64,000 nucleotides of DNA from Acidianus hospitalis (GTDB lineage: Archaea; Thermoproteota; Thermoprotei_A; Sulfolobales; Sulfolobaceae). Of this stretch, positions 50,257 through 61,403 are shown one piece after another; positions within the stretch are counted from its first letter, which is position 1; every line of letters starts with the position of its first letter. The stretch is taken from NCBI GenBank assembly GCA_046533895.1, contig JAWDOK010000007.1, positions 1 through 64,000 on the forward strand. Direction: 5' to 3'. The translations under genes were made by a program, and so were the position numbers. Under the pieces are notes generated by a model. It was not told the DNA's origin. It did not search any database and saw only the letters and a program-made list of their open reading frames with translations.

Positions 50257-50937
50257 ATGGATAAGGCTGATCTACTTTTTAATGCCTATAAAAGTAGGAA
50301 AGAAATTGAACCTTTTGAGGTAAATGAAAAGGAAGCTGAAGAGATATTCAAAAAGTTCTCTTCAAGACTAGTGGAGGAAGAAGGTTTAGGAGGATATAAG
50401 ATCTCTTTGGTTACAAGGGAACATTTGAAAAGATTCCATGGTAAAGAGCCTATGTATGGTATATTAACTAAACCGATGATAACGTCAGATAAGGAAATAG
50501 AGCTATGGTTTAATCATAATTTTGCTGAAGTTGAAGTAGTATTTTTTGCGGATTCTTGTAGAAATGATAATTTTCCTCAGTGTATTAAAGAAACTAGGTT
50601 GGGAGTAGAATTGCCTGCTACTAGATTTAACACTTGGAATTTGAATGCATTGCAATTAAAGGCTGACGATTCTGCTGCTGGTAGGCTTTATATAGGAGAG
50701 CAAGTTTCACTGCCAATTAAAGGCGTAGAGATGTTAATAAACGATAAACTAGTAGGTCGAGGCGTTCCTAACTTCATTTACGGTGGACCAATGGATATGG
50801 TTAGATGGCTTATTTCAAAAATTGGAGAAGTTAATGGCTATGTATCTTCTGGCGTTTTTATAGGTCCGTTTGAAGTTAAAAAAGGAGATAAGATTACAAT
50901 ATTAGGCGACGTTAATTTTGAAATAAAGCTAGTCTGA
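50257..50937 (+). CDS. MhpD/FAH-like hydratase family protein
   Basis: A 226-residue protein resembling 2-oxo-hept/pentenoate hydratases of the fumarylacetoacetase superfamily: GGYKISLVTREHLKRF, then YGILTKPMI, an LYIGEQVSLPIKG region and the family end PMDMVRWLISKIGE-FIGPFEVKKGDKITILG. Key metal-binding Glu residues are hard to place (VEVVFFAD replaces E-E pattern), so activity is uncertain. Confidence 0.65.
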   Translation: MDKADLLFNAYKSRKEIEPFEVNEKEAEEIFKKFSSRLVEEEGLGGYKISLVTREHLKRFHGKEPMYGILTKPMITSDKEIELWFNHNFAEVEVVFFADSCRNDNFPQCIKETRLGVELPATRFNTWNLNALQLKADDSAAGRLYIGEQVSLPIKGVEMLINDKLVGRGVPNFIYGGPMDMVRWLISKIGEVNGYVSSGVFIGPFEVKKGDKITILGDVNFEIKLV

Positions 50938-50982
50938 ATTTTAATTTTTGAATATTTTTATTGTATCAACTTCTTGGATTAA

Positions 50983-50991
50983 GTTTATATT
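50983..50991 (+). promoter_or_regulatory. TATA box of aglB
   Basis: GTTTATATT is centred 27 bases before the ATG at 51014 and thus fixes that start instead of an ATG 66 bases earlier, which would lie upstream of the promoter. Confidence 0.55.
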
Positions 50992-51013
50992 GATATTTAT
51001 TAGAAAAGGGCTT

Positions 51014-53290
<2,277 letters not shown>

Positions 53291-53299
53291 AACAAATTT

Positions 53300-53470
53300 T
53301 TAGCAATTTAATTTAATACCTTTTTTGGCTTCTATTCTGTATTTTACGTATTTATCTTCTGGAGAAAATCGTGGAGGATGAGGCACTATAGTTGGGGTAT
53401 TACATTTAGGACATTTTTCTTGGAAAGTATAAGTCCCGTCTACTGGGCATTTCCTTATTAGCCAAGTCAT
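53300..53470 (-). CDS. nop10: Ribosome biogenesis protein Nop10
   Basis: A 56-residue H/ACA RNP subunit: RKCPVDGTYTF, zinc pair CPKC, and TPHPPRFSPEDKY-like segment (VPHPPRFSPEDKY). It binds Cbf5 for pseudouridylation. Its ATG overlaps the aif2a stop by four bases; aif2a-nop10 is a standard archaeal pair. Confidence 0.95.
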   Translation of the reverse strand: MTWLIRKCPVDGTYTFQEKCPKCNTPTIVPHPPRFSPEDKYVKYRIEAKKGIKLNC

Positions 53471-54255
53471 TTTTGTACACTTATTTCTACTCCTTCTTCC
53501 TTAGCAATTTCTTGTAGCTTTTCTATAATAGAATTTAATCTTTCTGCAACAGCTTTAGGTTCAGTGCCAGTTACATCAACCCTATATCTAGGAGCACCTA
53601 TTGTGTAAATCTTTATTGTAAAATCTGTATCTTCTTCTCCTTCTACTGCCTTTCCGAATAAACTCCTAATTTTTTCTACTCCTTCTGGATCCAGAGTTTT
53701 AACTACAACAACTTTTGATTCTTTTACTTTCTTTTCTTCACTATGTTTGGAAGCTTCTTCTATTAGTGGTTTTATCCATATCTCTGGAACTCCAGCATCT
53801 CTTAATATTTTATCTCCTTCCTTTACTGCTTTTTGTAAAGCATCAAAAACATCTCCATATTTGCTTTCTAATTTCCAAGCAACTTGTTCCCAAGCTTCTT
53901 TTTCCGTCTTCCCAAGTTTTTGCGAAACCAACTCAAGGATTTTGTCTGTTTTTTGTAGTTTTTTCCATTCGGCATTCTTTTTCCTTCTTTCGTCATCATT
54001 AACTTTCTTTAAAGATACGTCAACTGTTCCTTTCTTTCTATCTACACGAATTACTTTAACTACTATTTTCCTTCCTTCCTTTATAACATCACGAATATTC
54101 TTAACCCATCTAGTACTTATTTCACTCCAAGGTAAGAACGCTTGTAAATTTCCATACTCGTCAAGAGTAACATAACTTCCGTAATCAAAAACTTGCTTAA
54201 CAGTTGCAATTAAAATATCTCCTTCTCTTGGAAGAGGATGCTTATTATATATCAT
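53467..54255 (-). CDS. aif2a: Translation initiation factor 2, alpha subunit
   Basis: A 262-residue protein: S1-type OB fold at residues 10-85 (GDILIATVKQVFDYGSYVTLDEYG, in parts), helical domain to about 170, and alpha/beta C-domain that contacts aIF2-gamma (VVVKTLDPEGVEKIRSLFG, in parts). Delivers initiator tRNA. Cotranscribed with rps27e, two bases upstream. Confidence 0.96.
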   Translation of the reverse strand: MIYNKHPLPREGDILIATVKQVFDYGSYVTLDEYGNLQAFLPWSEISTRWVKNIRDVIKEGRKIVVKVIRVDRKKGTVDVSLKKVNDDERRKKNAEWKKLQKTDKILELVSQKLGKTEKEAWEQVAWKLESKYGDVFDALQKAVKEGDKILRDAGVPEIWIKPLIEEASKHSEEKKVKESKVVVVKTLDPEGVEKIRSLFGKAVEGEEDTDFTIKIYTIGAPRYRVDVTGTEPKAVAERLNSIIEKLQEIAKEEGVEISVQK

Positions 54256-54256
54256 T

Positions 54257-54454
54257 TTAACCCAGTTCTTTAATTATCTCGCCAACTATTTTTGCTTTAC
54301 CACCAGTAGGATAAGCCAGTTGTGTTCCGCAAGCTAAGCACCTTACTGGAAAAGTCGCATGGCTAAAAATTACTTGCTCGTTACCACAATTGGTGCATTT
54401 TACTCTGATAAATTTTCCTTTAGGCTCTGGAATTAAGATCTTAGTTTTCTTCAT
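54257..54454 (-). CDS. rps27e: Ribosomal protein S27e
   Basis: A 65-residue zinc protein: IRVKCTNCGNEQVIFSHA and CLACGTQLAYPTGGKA carry the four cysteines. Directly abuts rpl44e (one-base stop/start overlap) and aif2a. Confidence 0.97.
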   Translation of the reverse strand: MKKTKILIPEPKGKFIRVKCTNCGNEQVIFSHATFPVRCLACGTQLAYPTGGKAKIVGEIIKELG

Positions 54455-54741
54455 TACTTAGCCACCTCTACTATCTCCATCTTCTTTATTCTCATTCCAG
54501 GTTTCATTATTACATAACCGCATTTAGTGCACTTTAACATTAATACTGCTTTTTTAGTTACTTTTGCAAATCTTTTTTGCTCTGGCTTTCTTTGACCTCC
54601 ATATCCTAAGTTCTTCCTATCATATCTTCTTTGACCTTCAGCTAGAGTCCTTCTTTTACCTCCTTTGTAAAGAGATACTGAGTGCGGTGTATGAGTTTTG
54701 CATTTTGGGCAATATGTAGTTATCGTCTTGGGAACTTTCAT
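54454..54741 (-). CDS. rpl44e: Ribosomal protein L44e
   Basis: A 95-residue zinc protein: KVPKTITTYCPKCKTHTPHS and LKCTKCGYVIMKPGMR. A GTG three codons upstream is possible, but ATG 54741 matches the family start and has GTGAT before it. It lies near the E site. Confidence 0.97.
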   Translation of the reverse strand: MKVPKTITTYCPKCKTHTPHSVSLYKGGKRRTLAEGQRRYDRKNLGYGGQRKPEQKRFAKVTKKAVLMLKCTKCGYVIMKPGMRIKKMEIVEVAK

Positions 54742-54750
54742 AACTATCAC

Positions 54751-55197
54751 TTAGCTTACTATTTTACACGGAGTTATATATTCTGCGGTCCATAAAGCTA
54801 GTGCTTTTTGTAAATCAAGAAAGATTAAATCTCCTTTCTTTAGCTCTATACTTTCAATTATTGTATCCTTCATAACTTTACACAAGATTTTACCATCATT
54901 AAATATTAGATTTCCGCTCAGTAATGAAATGTAAAGTTCCTTAATTTTATCAAGAATATTAAATACTAACTCATCAAATCCTTTTCCTTTATAGTTATCC
55001 TCAAGATATTTGCTAAGCCTAACTTCAAATAGTGACTCTGCGAGCTCTTCATAAACCTTTATTTCATTCTTATGAATTTCGTCATCATAACTTATCCTTA
55101 TCTTTGCTAAAGTTTGAGAAATTTTCTGAATCTCTGAAAGTGAAATTTCTACAGGAGTCTCAGATGAGATTTCTCTATTAAGTATTTCATCTAACAT
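54751..55197 (-). CDS. gins15: GINS complex subunit Gins15 (Gins51)
   Basis: A 148-residue protein with a helical A domain (residues 1-100: EIQKISQTLAKIR, YEELAESLFEVRLSKYLED) and a small C-terminal beta B domain (ILCKVMKDTIIESIELKKGD). In Sulfolobales this gene follows priS, and its product joins Gins23 and MCM in the replicative helicase. Recognition rests on synteny and fold. Confidence 0.88.
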   Translation of the reverse strand: MLDEILNREISSETPVEISLSEIQKISQTLAKIRISYDDEIHKNEIKVYEELAESLFEVRLSKYLEDNYKGKGFDELVFNILDKIKELYISLLSGNLIFNDGKILCKVMKDTIIESIELKKGDLIFLDLQKALALWTAEYITPCKIVS

Positions 55198-56170
55198 ATA
55201 ATTTCACTTCCCCTAAACCTTTTAAATGAGCATAAACTCCTATAGATGCATCTAGCTTTATGGGAACGCCTCTAGAAAATTCTATGTTTTCGCCCAATAT
55301 TTGAAATTTTCCAGATATATAAGGTAAAAATGTAACGTAACCAGAAAAAGGTGATAAAGAAGTGGAAAATTCGAAATTACTTTCTTCTATTTTTCTTACT
55401 AACAGCCCGGATTTACCATGTATAGAATTAGGAATTCTAAATAATCTTTTTACATCTATAGTTACCTCCTCATCTAGGATTACTCCTTGAATTCCTTTAG
55501 CCTTTCTTCCAGCCCAGCCAGGATCTGTTGGTAAGGCTGAAGAGTACTTAGGAACTCCAATGCCCTTTATGTAATCAACTATTTCTTTTCTGTCTTCAGA
55601 ATCCAATAGAGCGCAATCTCCGCTACATCTTACATAAACGTGAAAACCCCTATTTCCAGAGAAATATAATTCAGGATTTAAACCAAAATCTTCTTTTAAA
55701 ATGTCCTTGATTATTAGAGCGTTTTCTAATGCCTTATTTATACAATCTGAGGTTATCTCAGTAAATTCCACAGTCTCAACGTTATCTTTGGGGCATTTTT
55801 CACCATCCACCTCGGAACCGCATACTGGACAAAAGTTTATCTTTCTTACTTCGCATAATTCGTCTGCATCTATATCAAATTGTAAATCTGCACCCATCCA
55901 CCCTTTTTCGTCCATTTCTTTTGCTGAGGGTATTTGATATTTGGCCGTAGAGTAAAACAAATGCAAAGGAAGATTCTCGATGATGAAGTTTCTTAGCTCT
56001 AAAGGAGAGGAAAAAGATAAATGTCTAACATACGTATCCTTACCAAACGGTTGTATCGCGAATTCTCTTAATTCCATATCATCAGGTAATTCGAGCTCAG
56101 CCTTTTCGTAATATGATTTAAATAGCATTAAAATAATTTTATTCAACTCTTGGGGCAATATAAAACTCAC
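55187..56170 (-). CDS. priS: DNA primase small (catalytic) subunit
   Basis: A 327-residue archaeo-eukaryotic primase subunit. The catalytic Asp pair is in LQFDIDADELC, with the zinc knuckle CPVCGSEVDGEKC, the FSGNRGFHVYVR motif and RLFRIPNSIHGKSGL. It makes RNA or DNA primers with PriL. The ATG lies within pcna (32-base overlap), and the end overlaps gins15 by 11 bases. Confidence 0.96.
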   Translation of the reverse strand: MSFILPQELNKIILMLFKSYYEKAELELPDDMELREFAIQPFGKDTYVRHLSFSSPLELRNFIIENLPLHLFYSTAKYQIPSAKEMDEKGWMGADLQFDIDADELCEVRKINFCPVCGSEVDGEKCPKDNVETVEFTEITSDCINKALENALIIKDILKEDFGLNPELYFSGNRGFHVYVRCSGDCALLDSEDRKEIVDYIKGIGVPKYSSALPTDPGWAGRKAKGIQGVILDEEVTIDVKRLFRIPNSIHGKSGLLVRKIEESNFEFSTSLSPFSGYVTFLPYISGKFQILGENIEFSRGVPIKLDASIGVYAHLKGLGEVKLYVR

Positions 56171-56873
56171 CGTACCCTCCTTGGGGTAATTCGTAATGAA
56201 GTTTTAGCGGTATCTGAGAACCAAAGTATAATTCCATAGTATCCGAAGCTTTTCTCATTTTTGTAGTATTTAATACGTATTCCATACCATATGTGGATTT
56301 TGCATCGTTTCCGCTAGCCTCTAATAGTGCCCCGTTATCTGTTGAAAGTTCCACTTTAGATTCTCCCATGTCTCCTTCTACAGAAAGATATAGTTTTCCT
56401 CCCTCAGAACTTACTACTAGTGTATCACCTAAATCTGCTAAACCGTCCATAACATCTGAGAAAGTTACTGTGAGCATTTTTGCCTTAAATGGAAATTCTA
56501 AGTTTAGAGAAGGATTTTTTTGTTCCTCCATAGATAGTAAAGGTAATGAAAATATCCTTTGGAAAGATCCTTCAATTATTATCTTAAGATTACTTCCATC
56601 TGTTTCAAAGCTTAGTGCATCGTCTTTCTCTACCCTTGCTAATATTGATGATAGATCTTCTAAGTTTATTCCTATTACTTCTTTATCTTTAGATTCATAA
56701 TTTTCAAAATATCCAGCAGGCAAAAATATATCTAAGAATACTACTCTAGAAGGATCTATTCCATTTATCCTTATTCCGTCATTAGTTGAAACTATTGCGC
56801 CTTCGTCCATAAATTCTGATATTGTTTTTATTATATATACAAACGCAGGAGCATCAAGAGCCTTGAATTTCAT
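56139..56873 (-). CDS. pcna2: Sliding clamp subunit PCNA2
   Basis: A 244-residue clamp subunit. Sulfolobales use a PCNA1-2-3 heterotrimer; this one matches PCNA2 by GIDPSRVVFLDIFLPAGYFE, VELSTDNGALLEASG and YGMEYVLNTTKMR, and by its place before priS and gins15. Two similar halves and the interdomain loop are intact. TATA-like GTTTAAAAC is 27 bases before the ATG. Confidence 0.95.
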   Translation of the reverse strand: MKFKALDAPAFVYIIKTISEFMDEGAIVSTNDGIRINGIDPSRVVFLDIFLPAGYFENYESKDKEVIGINLEDLSSILARVEKDDALSFETDGSNLKIIIEGSFQRIFSLPLLSMEEQKNPSLNLEFPFKAKMLTVTFSDVMDGLADLGDTLVVSSEGGKLYLSVEGDMGESKVELSTDNGALLEASGNDAKSTYGMEYVLNTTKMRKASDTMELYFGSQIPLKLHYELPQGGYGEFYIAPRVE

Positions 56874-56895
56874 AATTAAGAATAGTAAATCTAAA

Positions 56896-56904
56896 GTTTA
56901 AAAC
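56896..56904 (-). promoter_or_regulatory. TATA box of the pcna2-priS-gins15 operon
   Basis: GTTTAAAAC is centred 27 bases upstream of the pcna2 ATG; the only good element in the 40-base spacer. Confidence 0.45.
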
Positions 56905-56913
56905 TTGTTAAGC

Positions 56914-57681
56914 TCAAAGTCTAGGAGAGTTCTCTTCTGTTAAGTAGTCTTCTCCACCAGCAAATATCCTTTGTAATTCAGCGTAAAGTTCGTCAAAACC
57001 TTCATTGTTTGTGGAAGAAACTGGAACCGGTGCAGAGTCAAGGCTCTCTATTAAGGTTTTTACTAACTCGAATGAATAATCATCAACTTCACCTAATCTA
57101 TCTATTAGTTCTTCTCCATTGCTCCAGCTTTTTATTTCTTCTAATTCCTTAGGCGTTAAAAGGTCTATTTTTGATAAAACATTAACCTGAGGTAAGTTCA
57201 TTCTAAACCGTATTGCACTAGATAGAAGTAATAAAGATACGTAAGTTCTAGCTTCTCTTGCAAGGAATGAGTCCATTAAAAATACGTTTGCTGCCTTATT
57301 ATCTCCAACTATTAGTGATGAAATAAGTCTTCCAGTATCTCTATATGCAAAGAGTTCAACTTGGCCCGGAGTGTCTATTAAGACATAGTTAGCTTCTATT
57401 TCACTGACCTCATTTTTTATTTCTACAGCTTTAGTCATTAGTAGATCTATTGAGGCTATTAAGGAAGAATTAGGGCCTAATCCATATTTTTCCATAACTT
57501 CAAATGCGTCTACATAATCTCTTACATCAAAATCTGGAGTGTATGGTAGTTTTTCTACTGCTGGATCTAAATTTATGACCGCTGTATCTAACTCTTGGTC
57601 AAGTAAATAATCTTGAAATTCCTTAACTAAAGTAGTCTTACCAGAGCCCGCTGTTCCAGTGAAGAAAATATAGTACATCAT
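56914..57681 (-). CDS. GPN-loop GTPase
   Basis: A 255-residue GTPase: P-loop FTGTAGSGKTTLV at residues 6-18, LDPAVE, the defining GLGPNSSLIAS, DTPGQVELFAY and VLSKIDLL. GPN GTPases assemble RNA polymerase II in eukaryotes; the archaeal role is unknown. Starts with two ATGs; it diverges from prs over a 48-base spacer. Confidence 0.93.
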   Translation of the reverse strand: MMYYIFFTGTAGSGKTTLVKEFQDYLLDQELDTAVINLDPAVEKLPYTPDFDVRDYVDAFEVMEKYGLGPNSSLIASIDLLMTKAVEIKNEVSEIEANYVLIDTPGQVELFAYRDTGRLISSLIVGDNKAANVFLMDSFLAREARTYVSLLLLSSAIRFRMNLPQVNVLSKIDLLTPKELEEIKSWSNGEELIDRLGEVDDYSFELVKTLIESLDSAPVPVSSTNNEGFDELYAELQRIFAGGEDYLTEENSPRL

Positions 57682-57699
57682 ATTAACTTGACTTTTAAT

Positions 57700-57708
57700 C
57701 TTAAAAAC
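57700..57708 (+). promoter_or_regulatory. TATA box of prs
   Basis: CTTAAAAAC is centred 26 bases before the prs ATG (57730). On the other strand the same element is 26 bases from the second ATG of the GPN GTPase gene, so it may be shared. Confidence 0.45.
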
Positions 57709-57729
57709 TCTGTCTAATACCTATAACTA

Positions 57730-58608
57730 ATGATTATTGTAGGAGGACCAGCCTCAAACGGCATAGACGAGAAGCTTTCAGAGATGCTTAATGTGAAACT
57801 TGTTAAAGCTGAACATAAGATTTTTCCCGACGGAGAATCCTATATTAGGATTCCAGAGAGCGTTAGAGGAGAAGAAGTAGTAATAGTCCAGTCTACCTAC
57901 TATCCTCAAGATAAGCATTTAATGGAATTACTTTTAATGATAGAAGCAGTTAAAAATTTAGGTGCAAGTAAAATTATTTCTATAATTCCATATTTAGCTT
58001 ATGCAAGACAGGATAGAAGATTCAAAGATGGAGAAGCGTTAAGTCTTAAAATAGTCTTAAACCTTATTTACGAGAGCGGCAGTGACGAATTAATTACGGT
58101 AGAACCTCATAAACCGGATGCAGTTATTTCGTATTTTAAAGGCAATGTCAAAATAGTAGATCCAACCCCTGCTTTAGCAAGAGAAATTAAAAAGGAGGTA
58201 GAAAATCCCTTTGTATTAGCTCCAGATCGTGGTGCTTTAGAAAGAGCTGAAAGACTCGCTAAGGAGCTCAATTCGCCTTATTCTCATATTGAAAAAGAAA
58301 GAGATAGAACTACTGGAGAAGTGAGAATTAAAGAAGCCCCTCATTTAGATTTACATGGAAAGGACGTTGTGCTTATAGACGATATAATAAGTACTGGAGG
58401 AACTTTAGCCCAAGCTTCTCAGCTTTCTTATAATTTAGGTGCTAGAAAAGTAATAGCTGCAGCAACTCATGTATTATTAGTTAACGACGCTTACGATAAG
58501 CTCACTAGAGCTGGAATAAAATCAATTATAGGAACTAATACTATAAAAGTTGAGAATAAAAACGTTAAAATTGCCGATATTTCAGACCTTATAGCTGTTA
58601 AACTATGA
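57730..58608 (+). CDS. prs: Ribose-phosphate pyrophosphokinase
   Basis: A 292-residue PRPP synthase: FPDGESYIRIPESVRGEEV (two parts), SIIPYLAYARQDRRFKDGE, PDRGALERAERLAKELN and the PRPP loop VLIDDIISTGGTLAQA. PRPP feeds nucleotide synthesis, nicotinate salvage and RFAP synthesis, all represented here. Overlaps the methylase by four bases. Confidence 0.96.
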   Translation: MIIVGGPASNGIDEKLSEMLNVKLVKAEHKIFPDGESYIRIPESVRGEEVVIVQSTYYPQDKHLMELLLMIEAVKNLGASKIISIIPYLAYARQDRRFKDGEALSLKIVLNLIYESGSDELITVEPHKPDAVISYFKGNVKIVDPTPALAREIKKEVENPFVLAPDRGALERAERLAKELNSPYSHIEKERDRTTGEVRIKEAPHLDLHGKDVVLIDDIISTGGTLAQASQLSYNLGARKVIAAATHVLLVNDAYDKLTRAGIKSIIGTNTIKVENKNVKIADISDLIAVKL

Positions 58609-59537
58609 AATATGCAATATTAAGTGCAGACGAGCTTTTTATATCATTAGCGGAGCTTAAAGCCCTATTGAAGAGGCCTTTTTCTTACGTTACTGGGATA
58701 GCTATATTTGATGGAGAAGCTAAAAACATTGCAAGGAGATCTTCTACAATTAAGGCAATAGGCGAAATTCTAGCAATTTCAGACAATCCAAAGGAAATAA
58801 ATGATGCACTTAAAGGTAAATGCTTTAGTATAAAACCTAACGTTATTATGAACTCGGACAAGGATTTATTTCCAGTTCTATATAAAGAAATTGTAGATGG
58901 CGTAAAATTTAGTAAAAAGTGTGATAAGCTTGATTTAATATTTACTGACGGCGTTATATTAGCTGGAATTAGGCAAGAAGAAAGAGACTCGAAAAGTCTC
59001 CAGGCTCACGCTAAAAAACCATATTCTCAATCTGGAACCATGGACGCATACACTTCAAGACTTTTAGTAAATTTGGCTAATCCAGAGAAGACAATCCTTG
59101 ATCCTTTCGCAGGCGTTGGTTCTATATTAATTGAGGCATCCTGGTTAGGATATAATTGTATAGGAGGAGACATTGATAGTAAAATGATAGAAAAAACAAA
59201 GTATAACCTAAAGCATTTTAATTACGAGTGTCAAATTATTCAAGAAGATATAAGTAATTTGCCTATTAAGGAAAACTCTGTAGACGCAATTGTTACCGAT
59301 CCTCCTTACGGCAGATCAGTTAATGCTAGAGATGTGAAATTTGATGAATTATATGAGTCGCTTTTCTTTAATTCTGCAGAAGTTCTTAAAAAGGGCGGAA
59401 AATTAGTTTTTGCTACAGATTCAAAGTTTGACTGGAGGGATAAAATTAAAAGTTCTGGACTAAAAGTTGATTCTATTCATTTTATTTATTTACATAAAAG
59501 CCTATCGAGAGGAATCTACGTGGTGGAAAAAACTTGA
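58605..59537 (+). CDS. Trm11-like tRNA guanosine N2-methyltransferase
   Basis: A 310-residue methylase with an N-terminal THUMP-like region (1-120) and a Rossmann SAM domain: LDPFAGVGSILIEASWLGY, GGDIDSKMIEK, and the N2-guanine motif TDPPYGRS. Likely makes m2G10/m22G10 in tRNA. Sits between prs and rnz in one operon. Confidence 0.88.
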   Translation: MKYAILSADELFISLAELKALLKRPFSYVTGIAIFDGEAKNIARRSSTIKAIGEILAISDNPKEINDALKGKCFSIKPNVIMNSDKDLFPVLYKEIVDGVKFSKKCDKLDLIFTDGVILAGIRQEERDSKSLQAHAKKPYSQSGTMDAYTSRLLVNLANPEKTILDPFAGVGSILIEASWLGYNCIGGDIDSKMIEKTKYNLKHFNYECQIIQEDISNLPIKENSVDAIVTDPPYGRSVNARDVKFDELYESLFFNSAEVLKKGGKLVFATDSKFDWRDKIKSSGLKVDSIHFIYLHKSLSRGIYVVEKT

Positions 59538-60403
59538 TGGAAGTTTATTTTATAGGCACTGGTGGTGGAGCACCGTCAAAGAGAGGTCTTCCGGCTTTTT
59601 TAGTAAGGAGGCAAGGATTTAACGTACTTTTAGATTGCGGTGAAGGAACGCAAATTACAATGATTAATCATGGACTTAATATTATGGCAATAAATTTGAT
59701 TGCAATAACTCACCTTCATGCAGACCACGTTTTAGGACTTCCTTCATTAATCCAAACTATGGGAATGTATAGTAGAAAAGAAAAATTATACATAATTGGT
59801 AACGTGAAGGATCTTTTAAATAAGGTGTTTGAGGAAACTTATTTTGAACCTCCTTTTAAAATAGAGTACGTTGACAGCTACGAAGATAATGAGTTAAAAA
59901 TTACTCCTTTCAAGACCTGTCATGTAGTTAAGTCTCAAGGGTATTTAATAGAGGAGAAAGATAAGAAAAATATTGATATAGAAAAGCTAACAAAAGAAGG
60001 AATTAAAGATTGGAGAATTATTAGGCAATTAAAAGCTGGAAAGGAAGTTATATTTAACGGTAGGAAGCTTTATCCAGAAGATTATTTAATAACTAAAAAA
60101 GGGATAAGAATAGCTTATACAGGGGATACTGCTATCTGCGATAGCGTAATAAATTCTGTTAAAGGAGTGGATTTGTTAATTCATGACTCCACGTTTTTAG
60201 ACGACATAAACGCTAAAGAATATGGGCATTCTACAGTTACTGATGCAGCAACTGTAGCAAAGGAAGCTGGAGTAAAAAGATTAGCTTTAGTTCACATTAG
60301 TGGGAGATACAAAGATGCTAAGATTATGGAAGAAATTGCAAAAAGAACTTTTTGGAAATCTTTTTTGCCGGATGATTTATCATATTATATCTTAAAAGAC
60401 TAA
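59537..60403 (+). CDS. rnz: Ribonuclease Z
   Basis: A 288-residue zinc-dependent tRNA 3' endonuclease: GTGGGAPSKRGLPAF, ITHLHADHVLGLPSL (HxHxDH), ITPFKTCHVVKSQGY, AYTGDTAICD and VHISGRY. Since most tRNAs here lack encoded CCA, this and the CCA enzyme are needed. ATG overlaps the methylase stop by one base. Confidence 0.96.
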   Translation: MEVYFIGTGGGAPSKRGLPAFLVRRQGFNVLLDCGEGTQITMINHGLNIMAINLIAITHLHADHVLGLPSLIQTMGMYSRKEKLYIIGNVKDLLNKVFEETYFEPPFKIEYVDSYEDNELKITPFKTCHVVKSQGYLIEEKDKKNIDIEKLTKEGIKDWRIIRQLKAGKEVIFNGRKLYPEDYLITKKGIRIAYTGDTAICDSVINSVKGVDLLIHDSTFLDDINAKEYGHSTVTDAATVAKEAGVKRLALVHISGRYKDAKIMEEIAKRTFWKSFLPDDLSYYILKD

Positions 60404-60837
60404 TCTTCTGGAATTTTATTTTCCCATAATGGATGGCCTTTAGCAGTTCTTGGCGCTAGCCAATCTACAACCTCATTAGGGTTCTTATGTTCTATGTAAA
60501 ATGAAATAGGGCCTAGTGGTGACTCTCTTTCGTCGTCCACGAAAGAGATTACACCTATAGCCGCCGCCTGTTTGTGTAACATAAATGAAATTGAATTATC
60601 TGAAATTCCTCTCCTTAAGTATTTCCTCGCGACGTCTAGTATCTTCTCTTCTCTTAACGCATCGTGAAATTTTTGTAGGCTTTTTAGTGTTCTTGATTCT
60701 TCTACAATGACTACAATATAATCTCCTCTCTTTTCCTTTGTTATTTTTTCATAATCGAAGAAATTAGCTATAGCCATTAAGACCTTAGATTCGTCTTCTG
60801 AAGGCCTAACTTCAGCCGTTACAACTATTTTTGTCAT
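60400..60837 (-). CDS. UPF0201 RNA-binding-like protein
   Basis: A 145-residue archaeal UPF0201 protein: VVTAEVRPSEDESKVLMAI, GRRGIS-like LRRGISDNSISFMLHKQAAAIG (in parts) and DDERESPLGPISFYIE. The fold resembles ribosomal protein L5; function unproven. Overlaps the upstream kinase-like gene by four bases. Confidence 0.9.
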   Translation of the reverse strand: MTKIVVTAEVRPSEDESKVLMAIANFFDYEKITKEKRGDYIVVIVEESRTLKSLQKFHDALREEKILDVARKYLRRGISDNSISFMLHKQAAAIGVISFVDDERESPLGPISFYIEHKNPNEVVDWLAPRTAKGHPLWENKIPED

Positions 60838-61364
60838 TTCGTAATCCTTAATATAACTTCTTCTGCTCTCTTCTTAAATTCGTCTATAGTGGAATCGTTA
60901 ATTATTATATAATCAGCTAGAGCTATAACTCCTCCTATTCCTAGTCTTATCTCGTCAAGGTCTCTTCTCCTTAGATCTTCAATATTCTTAGAATCATCTG
61001 GCCTCATCCTTGATATCATTCTTTGATATCTTAATGAAGGAGGAGAATGAATTGCTATTATTATAGGGTTTCCTATTCTTTTAAACTCCTCAACTTCTGC
61101 TAAGCTCCTCACTCCTTCGAATGCAATCCTGCTCATGGTTGGCGTGATTTCCTCCATAGATAGTCTAGCTACTACTCCTTCACCATATATTTCTCTAATT
61201 CTTTTAGCAAAATCCATCATTCTTTCACCTATTTTTGCGTCTTTTTCATATCTCTTTCTTAATACGTCGCCCATAGAGATAACATAGAATCCTTTTTCTC
61301 TCAATAAATTTGCAAACAATGTTTTGCCTGAGCCTGGCATTCCAGTTATAAGAATTACATTAAT
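60834..61364 (-). CDS. UPF0200 nucleotide kinase-like protein, ATT start
   Basis: A P-loop kinase of the UPF0200 (dephospho-CoA/adenylate kinase-like) family: TGMPGSGKTLFANLL, VISMGDVLRKRYE, FEGVRSLAEVEEF, RDLDEIRLGIGGVIALADY (in parts). The first ATG (61340) would cut off the first beta strand VILITG. In frame upstream are only ATT-AAT-GTA codons; ATT at 61364 gives MNVILITGMPG, the normal start, with GGTG seven bases before. Length is then 176. Confidence 0.86.
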   Translation of the reverse strand: MNVILITGMPGSGKTLFANLLREKGFYVISMGDVLRKRYEKDAKIGERMMDFAKRIREIYGEGVVARLSMEEITPTMSRIAFEGVRSLAEVEEFKRIGNPIIIAIHSPPSLRYQRMISRMRPDDSKNIEDLRRRDLDEIRLGIGGVIALADYIIINDSTIDEFKKRAEEVILRITK

Positions 61365-61403
61365 TAGTGACCACCATTTTCTTCTTCATAGTGGTTTAAA
61401 AGC

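Noticed and set aside
50948..51013. Longer AglB start
   Set aside because: It would begin upstream of the TATA box at 50983-50991; ATG 51014 fits a leaderless transcript.
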